From Pontibacter sp. FD36 (GTDB lineage: Bacteria; Bacteroidota; Bacteroidia; Cytophagales; Hymenobacteraceae), in assembly GCF_015686655.1 (NCBI RefSeq), contig NZ_JADPMP010000001.1, positions 248,001 through 312,000 of the forward strand: DNA of 64,000 nt, given 5' to 3'. The position numbers and the translations under genes were made by a program. Below are positions 15,410 through 24,165 of this stretch, in pieces; position 1 is the stretch's first letter, and each line of letters starts with the position of its first letter. Below the pieces are notes generated by a model. The model was not told where the DNA came from. It made no database searches and saw only the letters and a program-made list of their open reading frames with translations.

Positions 15410-17234
15410 TAGTGTCCTCTTCCCGTGCTAGTCTTTTCTGCACCAGCTCCAGAATGGTAGACATATCGCAGTCTTCAAAGATGAACTCGTCATAGCCATT
15501 AGCCACCATTTCGTCTTTCATCTCCTGTGGATTGTCTGCCATGATAACTGTTGGTCTGTCTTTGTGCGCACGCAGCCTTGGTCCGAACTCACGGGCGTAG
15601 GTTTCTTCTGGCGTAGCCACGACCACTACTTCCGCAGCTGCATGCAACAACCTGTCGGCTGCCTCGTGTGGGTCGTTATATTGCTGCAGCTCTGTATCGA
15701 AACCGGCACAGCTAAAGAACTCTTTTGCAAAAGTAGCATTGACATGCTGTCGCTCAGAGCTGCCGATAACAGCCACAACTGCTCTTGGACGACGCTGTCG
15801 CTTGCGTAAATGCAGTTCGGTAGCCATGCGCATTACCTCGGTCGGGTAGGCGGCGCGGGTTGTATCGAACTCGGCACGTTGAATCAGTTCCTCCGGGTCG
15901 AAGTCTATCTTTTCTTTCTGGTTCGGGTATTTATTGGTGCCCACCAGCACCATGCGGCCTGTGGCAATGTCACGGAACTTCTGGCGGTTTACTTCTGTGA
16001 CAGTGCCTAAAATGAAGCCATTGTCATACGCGGCTTCAAAACCTCCCTGTGCTTCCACTTCTTTGAACAGCTCCCATGCTTTGGTGGCCAGTTCGTTGGT
16101 CAGTGAGTCCAGGTAATAAGAGCCGGCGGCAGGATCCACGGCCTTGTCGAGGTAAGATTCCTCTTTCAGGATAATGGACACGTTGCGGGCAATGCGCTCC
16201 GAAAACTCGTCTGAGTCCTTGAAAGTGCTGTCGAAAGGCAATACGGTTAGGGAATCAGTGCCTGAAAGTACTGCCGACATGGCCTCGGTGGTCACGCGGA
16301 GCATGTTCACATAAGGGTCAAGGGTGGTCTGGTACCAGCTAGAGGTTGTCGTGTGGATGCGCAATTTTGCGGCCAATGCTGGCTCTGCCTGGTAGGCCTC
16401 CACCACGGCAGCCCACAACAGGCGCAGGGCACGCAGCTTTGCAATTTCAAAAAAGTAATTGGTACCGGCTCCCATGCAGAATTGCATGTTGCGCAGCACC
16501 GACTCAAGCGGCTCCCCGGCTGTGGTGAGGCGATCGGTATAAGCTACGGCGGCACTCAAGGTATAGGCTACCTCCTGTATAAGCGACGCGCCGATGCTAC
16601 TGAAGTTGGTGCCACAGACAGTTACGCCATAAAAGTCGCTGCTATCCTTGGTCAGGTCGAGCACGGTGGTGATGGCTTTGCTTTCTGCCTCAGTCAGGAC
16701 TCCTTTACCTGACATCGGATCGTAGTTCAAGAAGCCCTTCAGGTTGCGGTGCGAGATGTTCTGCGCTGCAAGCAAGGTATAAAGCTTCTTTAAAAACGCA
16801 GCCGGATCGTTGCTCAAGGTATAGCTGACAGACTGGGCCGTCAGATCGATGAGCTCGGCCAGGTAGGCAAGGTCAAATGTCGCCGGGTCTTCCACAACGA
16901 AATGAACGCCGTCGGCGCCTCTGCTCAGGGCGTCAGCCGCTTTGTCAATGGCGATCTTGCTGTTGGTCTCCGCTTTTATCTTCTGGATATTCTGCCAGCT
17001 GTTATCGCTACCGGCATTGCCGCGCAGAAAAGGGAAGTCTCCAGGTTTATGTTGCGCAAAAGGCAGGTCCTTGATGTCTTCGCGGGTATAGTAGGGCTTG
17101 ATCGTGATGCCTTCGTAGGTTTGCCAGGTGAGGCTTTCGAGGGGTGTTTCGCGCAGGTCTTTTTTTGCGCGTTCCGCCCAGTCGTCTGCCGTGGCCGGCT
17201 TGAATTCTGAGAATAGCTTCTGCTCGTCAGTCAT
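15399..17234 (-). CDS. mutA: methylmalonyl-CoA mutase small subunit
   Basis: 611 residues, usual length for the small subunit of the heterodimeric mutase. It shares the mutase barrel (YTREDI near the start, FCMGAGTNYFFEIAKLRALR, VDPAAGSYYLDSLTNELATKAWELF). The C-terminal B12-like domain has lost the DxHxxG motif (VAVIGSSERQHVNATF at the corresponding place), as expected for the non-catalytic partner of MutB. First gene of the operon, followed with overlap by the NTF2-like lipoprotein. Confidence 0.94.
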   Translation of the reverse strand: MTDEQKLFSEFKPATADDWAERAKKDLRETPLESLTWQTYEGITIKPYYTREDIKDLPFAQHKPGDFPFLRGNAGSDNSWQNIQKIKAETNSKIAIDKAADALSRGADGVHFVVEDPATFDLAYLAELIDLTAQSVSYTLSNDPAAFLKKLYTLLAAQNISHRNLKGFLNYDPMSGKGVLTEAESKAITTVLDLTKDSSDFYGVTVCGTNFSSIGASLIQEVAYTLSAAVAYTDRLTTAGEPLESVLRNMQFCMGAGTNYFFEIAKLRALRLLWAAVVEAYQAEPALAAKLRIHTTTSSWYQTTLDPYVNMLRVTTEAMSAVLSGTDSLTVLPFDSTFKDSDEFSERIARNVSIILKEESYLDKAVDPAAGSYYLDSLTNELATKAWELFKEVEAQGGFEAAYDNGFILGTVTEVNRQKFRDIATGRMVLVGTNKYPNQKEKIDFDPEELIQRAEFDTTRAAYPTEVMRMATELHLRKRQRRPRAVVAVIGSSERQHVNATFAKEFFSCAGFDTELQQYNDPHEAADRLLHAAAEVVVVATPEETYAREFGPRLRAHKDRPTVIMADNPQEMKDEMVANGYDEFIFEDCDMSTILELVQKRLAREEDTNAN

Positions 17235-17475
17235 CGTGTATGGGTGTTATTTCCGTGTAAATATATACTTTCTCTATCAGCTTATGAAAAATAGGCGGGG
17301 TGCAGTTGTATTATGGTCATGCTTATAACTGTACGTGTACAAAGGAGCGTAGGTATAAGGTATGCTGCTTCGCAGGGACTCTGTTGGCTGAAGGGGCATG
17401 ATGCCTGATTATTTTGTTGGCATGCATCGTGCAAAATGAGTAGCTTTAGTATTCCCTAAAAGTTATACCTCAACC

Positions 17476-18807
17476 ATGAAGATACCTCAACCCCTGCTTC
17501 GCCAGGCCTTGCCGTTTTGCCTCGGTCTGTTCGTTACTGTACCTGCTTTTGCGCAGGACTCTAAACTACTGGCCAAGGCCAACACCATGGCTGATAAAAT
17601 AGAGCCGAAAGTGATCGAGTGGCGCCGCGACTTCCATCAGTACCCGGAGTTGGGCAACCGTGAAACCAAAACGGCCGAGAAGATTGCAGCGCACCTGCGT
17701 AAGCTGGGTATGGAAGTGCAGACCGGTGTGGCCCATACCGGTGTAGTAGGCATTCTGAAGGGCGGCAAGCCCGGGCCGGTAGTGGCCCTGCGTGCCGATA
17801 TCGACGGCCTGCCGGTAACCGAACGGGTAGACCTGCCCTTCGCCTCCAAAGAACGCAGCACCTACAATGGCCAGGAAGTAGGCGTGATGCACGCCTGCGG
17901 GCACGACACGCACATTGCCATGCTGATGGGGGCCGCCGAAATTCTGGCAGGTATGAAAAATGACCTTAAGGGAACGGTGAAGTTTATCTTTCAGCCCGCT
18001 GAGGAAGGCTCGCCGATTGGCGAGGAGGGAGGAGCTGCGCTAATGGTCAAAGAAGGCGTGCTCGATAAAGGGCCAAAGCCTGAAGTGATCTTCGGGCTAC
18101 ACATTAACTCGCAGACAGAAGTTGGTACCATCAAGTACACCCCGGGAGGTACCATGGCGAGCGCCGACATCTTCCGCATCAAGGTAAAAGGCAAGCAGTC
18201 GCATGGTGCTTACCCCTGGTCAGGTATAGATCCGATCGTGGTGTCAGCGCAAATCATCAACGGCCTGCAGACGATCATTAGCCGCCAGACGCACCTACCG
18301 GAAGGCGCCGCTGTGATCACGGTGGGTAGCATCCATGGAGGTGTGCGCAATAACATCATACCTGAGGAAGTGCTGATGGAAGGCACTATCCGGGCGCTGG
18401 ATGTGGAGATGCAGAAGAAGCTGCACGAAAAGATTAACTTGACCGCCACCAAAATTGCCGAGAGCAGTGGTGCGGTGGCAGAGGTAGAGATTATCCCGCA
18501 AACTCCTGTTACTTATAACGACCCAACTTTGACAGAGCGCATGCTGCCTACACTGCACACTGTGGCCGGACGCGACAAAGTGGTATTGGCTAAAGCCGTG
18601 ACCGGTGCTGAGGACTTTGCTTTCTACCAGGAGAAGATCCCGGGCCTGTTCCTCTTCGTTGGCGGTATGTCCAAAGGCAAGAAGCCAGAGGAAGTAGCCC
18701 CGCATCATACACCGGATTTCTTTATCGATGAAAGCGGACTGAAGCTGGGTGTGAAGACACTGACGAGCCTGACCTTAAATTACATGGAAGGAAAAGGTAA
18801 GAAATAA
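17476..18807 (+). CDS. exported M20-family amidohydrolase/peptidase
   Basis: 443 residues with a signal peptide (to about residue 27, VPAFAQD). M20D amidohydrolase, the family that cleaves N-acyl amino acids and similar amides. Metal-site motifs: WRRDFHQYPELGNRE (about 49-63), MHACGHDTHIAMLMGAAE (about 138-155), QPAEEGSPIGEEGG, and a late GAEDFAFY. The lid domain contains KGKQSHGAYPW. Likely periplasmic. It stands alone on the + strand and is closed by the terminator at 18826-18860. Confidence 0.9.
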   Translation: MKIPQPLLRQALPFCLGLFVTVPAFAQDSKLLAKANTMADKIEPKVIEWRRDFHQYPELGNRETKTAEKIAAHLRKLGMEVQTGVAHTGVVGILKGGKPGPVVALRADIDGLPVTERVDLPFASKERSTYNGQEVGVMHACGHDTHIAMLMGAAEILAGMKNDLKGTVKFIFQPAEEGSPIGEEGGAALMVKEGVLDKGPKPEVIFGLHINSQTEVGTIKYTPGGTMASADIFRIKVKGKQSHGAYPWSGIDPIVVSAQIINGLQTIISRQTHLPEGAAVITVGSIHGGVRNNIIPEEVLMEGTIRALDVEMQKKLHEKINLTATKIAESSGAVAEVEIIPQTPVTYNDPTLTERMLPTLHTVAGRDKVVLAKAVTGAEDFAFYQEKIPGLFLFVGGMSKGKKPEEVAPHHTPDFFIDESGLKLGVKTLTSLTLNYMEGKGKK

Positions 18808-18825
18808 ACAGAACAGGTATAGAAA

Positions 18826-18860
18826 AGGCTCCCTCACCGACTGGTGGGGGAGCCTTTTTG
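18826..18860. terminator. bidirectional terminator between convergent genes
   Basis: A 12-bp stem (18826-18837 with 18844-18855, one wobble pair) with TTTTT on the + side and TTTTCT on the - side. It separates the M20 amidohydrolase from the type IX cargo gene. Confidence 0.8.
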
Positions 18861-18869
18861 TTTCTGAGG

Positions 18870-20276
18870 CTACTGCAGCACCAGCTTCCCTGTTTCGATG
18901 GGAGAAAGCTGGCTGGTGAGGGTATAAGTATACAGACCCGAAGCCAGCTTAGCCGGTCGTATGAAGTTATTTCTGCCTGGCCTTAAGGTATAGCTTGCCA
19001 CCACTTTGCCCGTGATGTCCCGCACCAGCAGGTGCAGGCCTGGCAGGTCAGGTGCCTCAATGGTAAACTCACCCCGTGTAGGGTTCGGGTATAGCTTCGG
19101 CCTTTCAGGAAACAGGTTGTCGCCGGAAGAAAGCGGGCGCCGCTGCTCTCCTATGTAGAAGTAGGCAAAGGCCCAATCAAACTCAACATCACGCGAAAAA
19201 GAAGAATTAGATTCTCTGTTGAGCTGCCTCGCCCGCATGCCCATGAGGTAAGGCTCCGTGCGCTCCAGATTAGCAGAAGGTGTAAAGGTATAGGTAACTG
19301 CGAAGCCCCCTAGTGTGTCACGGTAACTCAGCGAAGAAGCAACTAATTGTAGTGTATCTATTTCTCCAAAGGCATTAGCCGTCAAAGGCAGGTCACTATC
19401 AGCGTTCTCGCGGAGGTAGAACTCGAGTTTGACTGGCTGCCCGGGCCATGTTTGGATAGAGCCGTCTGCATTTATTGTTAGGCGGTCCTTGTTTATAATG
19501 CTAATCGTGGGCAGGCTGGATCGTTCGAGTACGTTCATAGTAAAATCTACTAGCATAGACCCGACTTCCCGCCCATCACGCATTTCTGTTATTAACACTG
19601 CTATTACGTATTGGCCTTTTTGAACAGGGCTAGGCCAGTGCAGTTCGCCAAATTCGTTTATGGTAAGTCCAACAGGCCTGGTGTAATTAGGAATCTCATC
19701 TGTTTGACCGGCTTGGTTTTTGTGTCGGGGTGTCACAAGTTTATACATCAGATAATCGCCATCCGCATCGTAAGCCAGTAAATTATGTATCCAGGGCTCA
19801 CCGACAAAAGCATCGATGATGGGTGAGCCTGCTAGTTTAGCTCCGTTTAGGTTTTGTGGTGTGGCTCCGACTTTCACGCGGGTATAGATGTTTAAAGATA
19901 CTTGATCTGATATCCCTCCAATATTGATGATGCCGCCATTACGGTTTTCGCTGGTCCATTGCACCAGGTAATTACCAATCGTCTCGTAAGTATAAGTCCA
20001 GCTAAAGGTCTGTGTGGTGTAGTGTCTGCTTGTGCGGATGATAGGAATATTCCTTTCTACTCGTACCGTGTTGCCATCGCCCATTGCCATTATAGTATAA
20101 GGTTCGTCGGCAGGGGAGTGGGCAAAAGCCGAAATTGTCAGTACAAAATTATACCTCAGCGGATTCTGCGGGTCCACCGTGTAGCTGATGTGACCACTGT
20201 AAATGTGGGTTGCCTGAGACACTATCGGCACAAAAAGCAAGCAGGTAAGGCAAAGGAGTAAATGTATTTTATTCAT
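18870..20276 (-). CDS. type IX secretion cargo protein with C-terminal sorting domain
   Basis: 468 residues. The signal peptide ends near residue 22 (IVSQAT). The C-terminal about 80 residues are a type A sorting domain: KLYPNPTRGEFTIEAPD, then DITGKVVASYTL and SGLYTYTL. This marks the protein for export through the type IX system and attachment to the surface. The body has Ig/cadherin-like strands (HIYSGHISYTV, LLAYDADGDYLMYKLV, GELHWPSP) resembling proteins that carry PKD-type repeats. No catalytic motif is seen. porQ, a component of the same export system, lies at 36.6 kb. Confidence 0.82.
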   Translation of the reverse strand: MNKIHLLLCLTCLLFVPIVSQATHIYSGHISYTVDPQNPLRYNFVLTISAFAHSPADEPYTIMAMGDGNTVRVERNIPIIRTSRHYTTQTFSWTYTYETIGNYLVQWTSENRNGGIINIGGISDQVSLNIYTRVKVGATPQNLNGAKLAGSPIIDAFVGEPWIHNLLAYDADGDYLMYKLVTPRHKNQAGQTDEIPNYTRPVGLTINEFGELHWPSPVQKGQYVIAVLITEMRDGREVGSMLVDFTMNVLERSSLPTISIINKDRLTINADGSIQTWPGQPVKLEFYLRENADSDLPLTANAFGEIDTLQLVASSLSYRDTLGGFAVTYTFTPSANLERTEPYLMGMRARQLNRESNSSFSRDVEFDWAFAYFYIGEQRRPLSSGDNLFPERPKLYPNPTRGEFTIEAPDLPGLHLLVRDITGKVVASYTLRPGRNNFIRPAKLASGLYTYTLTSQLSPIETGKLVLQ

Positions 20277-20588
20277 AGCTAAGAGATTAGAGGTGGAGGT
20301 TTATTATAATACGAACAACTGTTTTGGTTTAGTATTATTCATTTAAATATTTGACTATTTGTCTCTTGCTTTATACCAACATAATCTTTCGGATGACAAA
20401 TAAGTAGTGAAAGCTGAGATAATAATTCATGTATAAAAATTAGGCCTCAAAGATATAGCCAAACATTTATATAACTGGGTGACAACGTGTAAGTTTTTAG
20501 TAAGTGCCTAAGAAAAAATAATCTAGGCTGGCACTTTGCCGGTACCCCTCAATGTTGATAACTTTGGGGATAATTACAGCAGTACCCC
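20277..20588. other. 312-bp AT-rich intergenic region between divergent genes
   Basis: No ORF or RNA gene seen. Its right end holds the promoter of the 5'-nucleotidase pair (20535-20566). The left side presumably carries the promoter of the type IX cargo gene, but I could not place a convincing box. Confidence 0.6.
20535..20566 (+). promoter_or_regulatory. Bacteroidota-type promoter of the 5'-nucleotidase gene pair
   Basis: TTTG (20535-20538), 20 bp, TAACTTTG (20559-20566). Full consensus match and a short leader of about 16 nt to the ATG at 20589. Confidence 0.75.
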
Positions 20589-21344
20589 ATGAAGCGCCCT
20601 TATTTAAAGTACATCTCCGGGTTGGCCCTGGCCCTGAGTTTGGTTGCCTGCCAGCGGCCTTTGCAGCCTTCGGCCAATCTGGGCGAGACAGACCTGGCCG
20701 TTGACAAAACCATAGCAGTTGATCCGGCAGTGGAGGCGCTGGTGGCTCCGTACCGCCAGGAAGTAACCGTGAAAATGTCGGAAGTGGTGGGGACGGCGCC
20801 TGTGGCCTTGGGCAAAGGTGATTACGAATCGCCACTTGGCAACTTCGTGGTGGATCTGCAGCTGGCTCAGAGTGAACCGATCTACGGCAAGCCGATCGAC
20901 CTGTCTATTACGACAGAGGGTGGTCTGCGTGTGCCGCTGCCGGAAGGCAACATTACTACAGGCCATATCTTCGAGCTGATGCCTTTCGAGAACGAGATGG
21001 TGGTACTCACCCTGAGCGGAAAAACCGTGGAGCAGCTGTTCGACGATGCCGCCGCCCGTAAGATCATCTACATTGGCAATGCCACCTATACCGTAGCCGA
21101 TGGCAAGGCACGAGACATTAAAATCAAAGGCCAGCCCTTCGATCCGAACAAGACCTATACCTTGCTGACATCCGACTATCTGGCCGGCGGCGGCGACAAT
21201 CTCGTCATGCTCAAGAACCCCATCAAATATGAAAAGCTGGGCCTCTTGCTACGAGACGCTATACACCAGCAAATACAACAGCTCACAGCTGCTGGCAAAC
21301 AGGTAACAGCTCCAGCCGAAAAGCGTGTGACCGTTATCCAATAA
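20589..21344 (+). CDS. 5'-nucleotidase C-terminal domain lipoprotein
   Basis: 251 residues. A lipobox (LSLVACQ) follows a short signal peptide. The rest is only the C-terminal, substrate-specificity domain of UshA-type 5'-nucleotidases: SPLGNFVVDLQ, EGGLRVPLPEGNITTGHIFELMPFEN, LTLSGKTVEQLFD and SDYLAGGGDN. The catalytic metallophosphatase half is encoded by the next gene, 13 bp downstream. The two halves of a normally single protein are therefore separate and in reversed order. Probably they pair in the periplasm or at the membrane, which is inference. Confidence 0.88.
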   Translation: MKRPYLKYISGLALALSLVACQRPLQPSANLGETDLAVDKTIAVDPAVEALVAPYRQEVTVKMSEVVGTAPVALGKGDYESPLGNFVVDLQLAQSEPIYGKPIDLSITTEGGLRVPLPEGNITTGHIFELMPFENEMVVLTLSGKTVEQLFDDAAARKIIYIGNATYTVADGKARDIKIKGQPFDPNKTYTLLTSDYLAGGGDNLVMLKNPIKYEKLGLLLRDAIHQQIQQLTAAGKQVTAPAEKRVTVIQ

Positions 21345-21357
21345 GCTATACCTGATC

Positions 21358-22293
21358 ATGAAGAGAAGAGACTTTTTGAAGCACACGGCCCTCGGCGCGG
21401 CAGGTATAAGCATGCTGGGTATGCCGTTTTCGGCAGAGGCCGCCCGTGATGGTATCAAACTGACCATCCTGCACACCAATGACCAGCACTCGCGCATAGA
21501 CCCCTTTCCGGATGACGGGCGCAAGTATGGCGGTATGGGCGGTATGGCCCGCCGTGCCACGCTGATCAAAAATATTCGGCAACAGGAGTCGAACGTGCTT
21601 CTGCTTGACTCCGGCGACATCTGGCAGGGCACGCCGTACTTCAACTTCTTTGAAGGCGAGCTCGAGTACAAACTGATGACCCAGATGGGTTACGATGCCG
21701 CTACCCTCGGCAATCATGACTTCGACATCGGACTGGAAGGACTGCAAAAACAGCTTCCGCTGGCCGGTTTTCCGTTCCTCACGGCTAACTACGACTTCTC
21801 CAATACCATCCTGAAAGGACGTTTTCAGCCTTACAAGGTATTCGAAAAGCAGGGTGTACGGGTAGGCGTGTTTGGCCTGGGTATAGAGCTGAATGGCTTG
21901 GTGAGTAAGAACATGTACGGCGAGACCGTATACCTGGACCCTGTGGAGAAAGCCCGCGAAATGGTGGAGGTGCTGAAGGAGCAGGAGAAGTGCCATTTGG
22001 TGATCTGTCTTTCGCACCTCGGCTACAGTTACGACACCGAAATGATAGACGACCGCAAGCTGGCGACGCGGGTGAGCGGCATCGACCTCATACTGGGTGG
22101 GCATACCCATACTTTCATGGATAAGCCAGAGGTGCTACGCCACGAAAATGGCCATGAAACCATGATCAATCAAGTGGGTTGGTCAGGTTTGTTTTTGGGC
22201 AGAATAGATGTTACATTCAGCAGAAAATCAAAGAGAAGGACCGACACAAGGACCGCTGTCTTGGCTGTGGATAACCCTGTATTAACTTCGTGA
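21358..22293 (+). CDS. metallophosphatase / 5'-nucleotidase N-terminal domain with Tat-like signal
   Basis: 311 residues. It begins MKRRDFLKHTALGAAG, a twin-arginine signal with a hydrophobic stretch, cleaved near AEAA. Calcineurin-type metal motifs follow: LTILHTNDQHSRI, DSGDIWQG, LGNHDFDIG, and LGGHTHTF near residue 245. The nucleotide-binding C-terminal domain is missing and is supplied by the upstream gene. Likely hydrolyses nucleotides or sugar-phosphate esters in the periplasm. Its 3' end contains a perfect DnaA box (22266-22274). Confidence 0.88.
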   Translation: MKRRDFLKHTALGAAGISMLGMPFSAEAARDGIKLTILHTNDQHSRIDPFPDDGRKYGGMGGMARRATLIKNIRQQESNVLLLDSGDIWQGTPYFNFFEGELEYKLMTQMGYDAATLGNHDFDIGLEGLQKQLPLAGFPFLTANYDFSNTILKGRFQPYKVFEKQGVRVGVFGLGIELNGLVSKNMYGETVYLDPVEKAREMVEVLKEQEKCHLVICLSHLGYSYDTEMIDDRKLATRVSGIDLILGGHTHTFMDKPEVLRHENGHETMINQVGWSGLFLGRIDVTFSRKSKRRTDTRTAVLAVDNPVLTS

Positions 22294-22350
22294 ATAAATA
22301 ATTTTTTGTTTAGAATAAATTAGTCAAATTTGTAACCCCCCGCCGTTAAG
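22266..22350. other. DnaA boxes and AT-rich tract 5' of dnaA (candidate origin or dnaA control region)
   Basis: TGTGGATAA at 22266-22274 is a perfect reverse DnaA box (TTATCCACA). CGTGAATAA at 22289-22297 is a one-mismatch box in the same orientation. A run of almost pure A/T follows to about 22330, like a DNA-unwinding element. Only two boxes are visible, so this may be dnaA autoregulation rather than oriC. Confidence 0.4.
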
Positions 22351-22397
22351 GAGAGGTTTGTTGCACCAAACGAATCTTTTGTGTTTTGGAAAATTGG

Positions 22398-23822
22398 ATG
22401 ATAAAAGACTGTTCAACAGTATGGAGTAACTGTCTACAGGTAATAAAGGAAAATATTGGCGAACAGAGCTTTAAAACTTGGTTCGAACCGATCAAGCCTT
22501 TGTCCCTGCGCGACAACGTGCTGACCATACAAGTGCCTAGCCAGTTCTTTTATGAGTGGCTGGAAGAACACTATGTAGGTTTGCTGAAGAAAGTGATCTA
22601 CCAGGAGTTGGGCAGCGAGGGGCGCCTGGAGTACTCTATCATTGTGGACCGTGGCAACGAGGCGAACAAACCGCAAACGGTTAATATCCCAACTAAGAAA
22701 ATTCCACAGGCCGTTGTTAACTCTTACCGGCCAGAGCAAAATTTCATCAAGAGCCCGTTCGAGTCTAAGACCATCGACCGCAACTTCCTGAACTCGCAGC
22801 TGAACGGAGCTTATACCTTCGAGAACTACATTGAGGGTGACTGTAATCGCCTGGCGCGTTCGGCTGGTTATGCCGTGGCCAATAAGCCGGGGACGACTTC
22901 CTTTAACCCGCTGATGGTATACGGTGGTGTGGGACTGGGCAAAACGCACCTGGTGCAGGCCATTGGCAACCACATCAAAAACAGCAACCCGGAGAAGTTC
23001 GTGCTCTACGTGTCGTCAGAGAAATTCGTGAACCAGTTCATTGAGTCACTCAAGACGAACAACGTACAGGACTTCGCCAACTTTTACCTGCTGGTGGATA
23101 TCCTGATCATCGACGACGTGCAGTTCCTGAGCGGAAAGGAGAAGACACAGGAAATGTTCTTCCACATCTTCAACCACCTGCACCAGTCCGGCAAGCAAAT
23201 CGTGATGACCTCGGACTGTCCGCCACGCGACCTGAAAGGACTAGAGGAGCGCCTGTTGTCCCGCTTTAAGTGGGGCCTCACCGCCGACCTGCAGAGCCCG
23301 GACTTCGAAACACGTATGGCCATCATCCAGAAGAAGATGCAGGGCGACGGAATCGATATTCCTGACAACGTGGTGGAGTATCTGGCTTACAGCGTAGACA
23401 CCAACGTGCGTGAACTAGAAGGCGTGCTGATCTCCCTGATCGCGCAGTCGTCGCTGAACCGCAAAGAAATTGACCTGGAGCTTGCCAAGCAGGCCCTGAA
23501 GCATATCATTGAGGATGTAGAAACAGAGGTGAACCTCGACTTCATCCAAAAGACCGTAGCAGAATACTTCCAGGTGAGCCTGGACTCACTCAAGGCCAAG
23601 ACCCGTAAGAAGGAGATCGTGACGGCACGTCAGGTGGCCATGTACTTCGCCAAGGAGTTCACGAGCCATTCGCTCAAGTCGATCGGCTACCACTTTGGCG
23701 GCCGCGACCACAGTACCGTAATCCACTCCGTGCAAACCGTTTCAGATCTGATCGATACAGATAAGAAATTCAAGGTGAGCATTCAGGAACTACAGAAGAA
23801 GTTTAAGTCAAAGGCAGGTTAA
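22398..23822 (+). CDS. dnaA: chromosomal replication initiator protein DnaA
   Basis: 474 residues from the ATG at 22398. An in-frame TTG four codons earlier (22386) is possible but unneeded. Domain I runs from MIKDCSTVW with GEQSFKTWFEPI. Domain III has Walker A GGVGLGKTHLVQAIGNH (about 175-191), Walker B ILIIDDVQFLSGKEKTQEMFFHIF, and the sensor region LSRFKWGL. Domain IV ends with the DNA-binding signature GGRDHSTVIHSV. Stand-alone gene, closed by the terminator at 23849-23886. No dnaN follows, as is common in Bacteroidota. Confidence 0.97.
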   Translation: MIKDCSTVWSNCLQVIKENIGEQSFKTWFEPIKPLSLRDNVLTIQVPSQFFYEWLEEHYVGLLKKVIYQELGSEGRLEYSIIVDRGNEANKPQTVNIPTKKIPQAVVNSYRPEQNFIKSPFESKTIDRNFLNSQLNGAYTFENYIEGDCNRLARSAGYAVANKPGTTSFNPLMVYGGVGLGKTHLVQAIGNHIKNSNPEKFVLYVSSEKFVNQFIESLKTNNVQDFANFYLLVDILIIDDVQFLSGKEKTQEMFFHIFNHLHQSGKQIVMTSDCPPRDLKGLEERLLSRFKWGLTADLQSPDFETRMAIIQKKMQGDGIDIPDNVVEYLAYSVDTNVRELEGVLISLIAQSSLNRKEIDLELAKQALKHIIEDVETEVNLDFIQKTVAEYFQVSLDSLKAKTRKKEIVTARQVAMYFAKEFTSHSLKSIGYHFGGRDHSTVIHSVQTVSDLIDTDKKFKVSIQELQKKFKSKAG

Positions 23823-23848
23823 GCTATACCTGACCGATATAAAATGAA

Positions 23849-23886
23849 AACGGCCGCTACTATACCTTAGTAGCGGCCGTTCTTGT
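23849..23886 (+). terminator. intrinsic terminator after dnaA
   Basis: A perfect 14-bp GC-rich stem (23849-23862 with 23868-23881) with a 5-nt loop, then a T-rich run (TTCTTGTTT). Confidence 0.8.
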
Positions 23887-23914
23887 TTGGGCTATGCCTA
23901 TCGTTTGTTCCCTG

Positions 23915-23962
23915 GAATAGAAAGAGGGCTATACCTGCGCAGGTATAGCCCTCTTTCTATTC
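23915..23962. repeat. perfect 48-bp palindrome with no spacer
   Basis: Bases 23915-23938 and 23939-23962 are exact reverse complements, 24 + 24 bp with the centre at GC|GC. Each arm contains the GGTATAG motif next to the centre. The flanking bases do not continue the symmetry. It sits between the dnaA terminator and the convergent membrane-protein genes. It could extrude as a cruciform or act as a two-way transcription barrier. Confidence 0.9.
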
Positions 23963-23977
23963 GGGTCATTTAATTGA

Positions 23978-24154
23978 TTATTTTCTCGCTTTCTGCAGTT
24001 TATATACCCCCGCTAGCAAAGCAGGTATACCACCAAGTGCCAAAACAAAATAGGCCTGCGGGCTGGCATTAGGGCTGAACTCCAAGTATAGCACGGCAGT
24101 CAGCAAAATAACTACTATGAAGCAGAAGCGGAGTTTTTCGGGAGAGGGTTTCAT
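23978..24154 (-). CDS. small two-helix membrane protein
   Basis: 58 residues, start ATG at 24154, stop TAA at 23978-23980. Read on the - strand it begins MKPSPEKLRFCFIVVILLTA. It has two hydrophobic segments (about 10-24 and 34-50) joined by a short loop, and a basic C-terminus ending KLQKARK. It follows the PH-domain-like membrane protein gene by 11 bp on the same strand, so the two probably form one transcript. No family recognised. Confidence 0.6.
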   Translation of the reverse strand: MKPSPEKLRFCFIVVILLTAVLYLEFSPNASPQAYFVLALGGIPALLAGVYKLQKARK

Positions 24155-24165
24155 GGCATTCTTGC

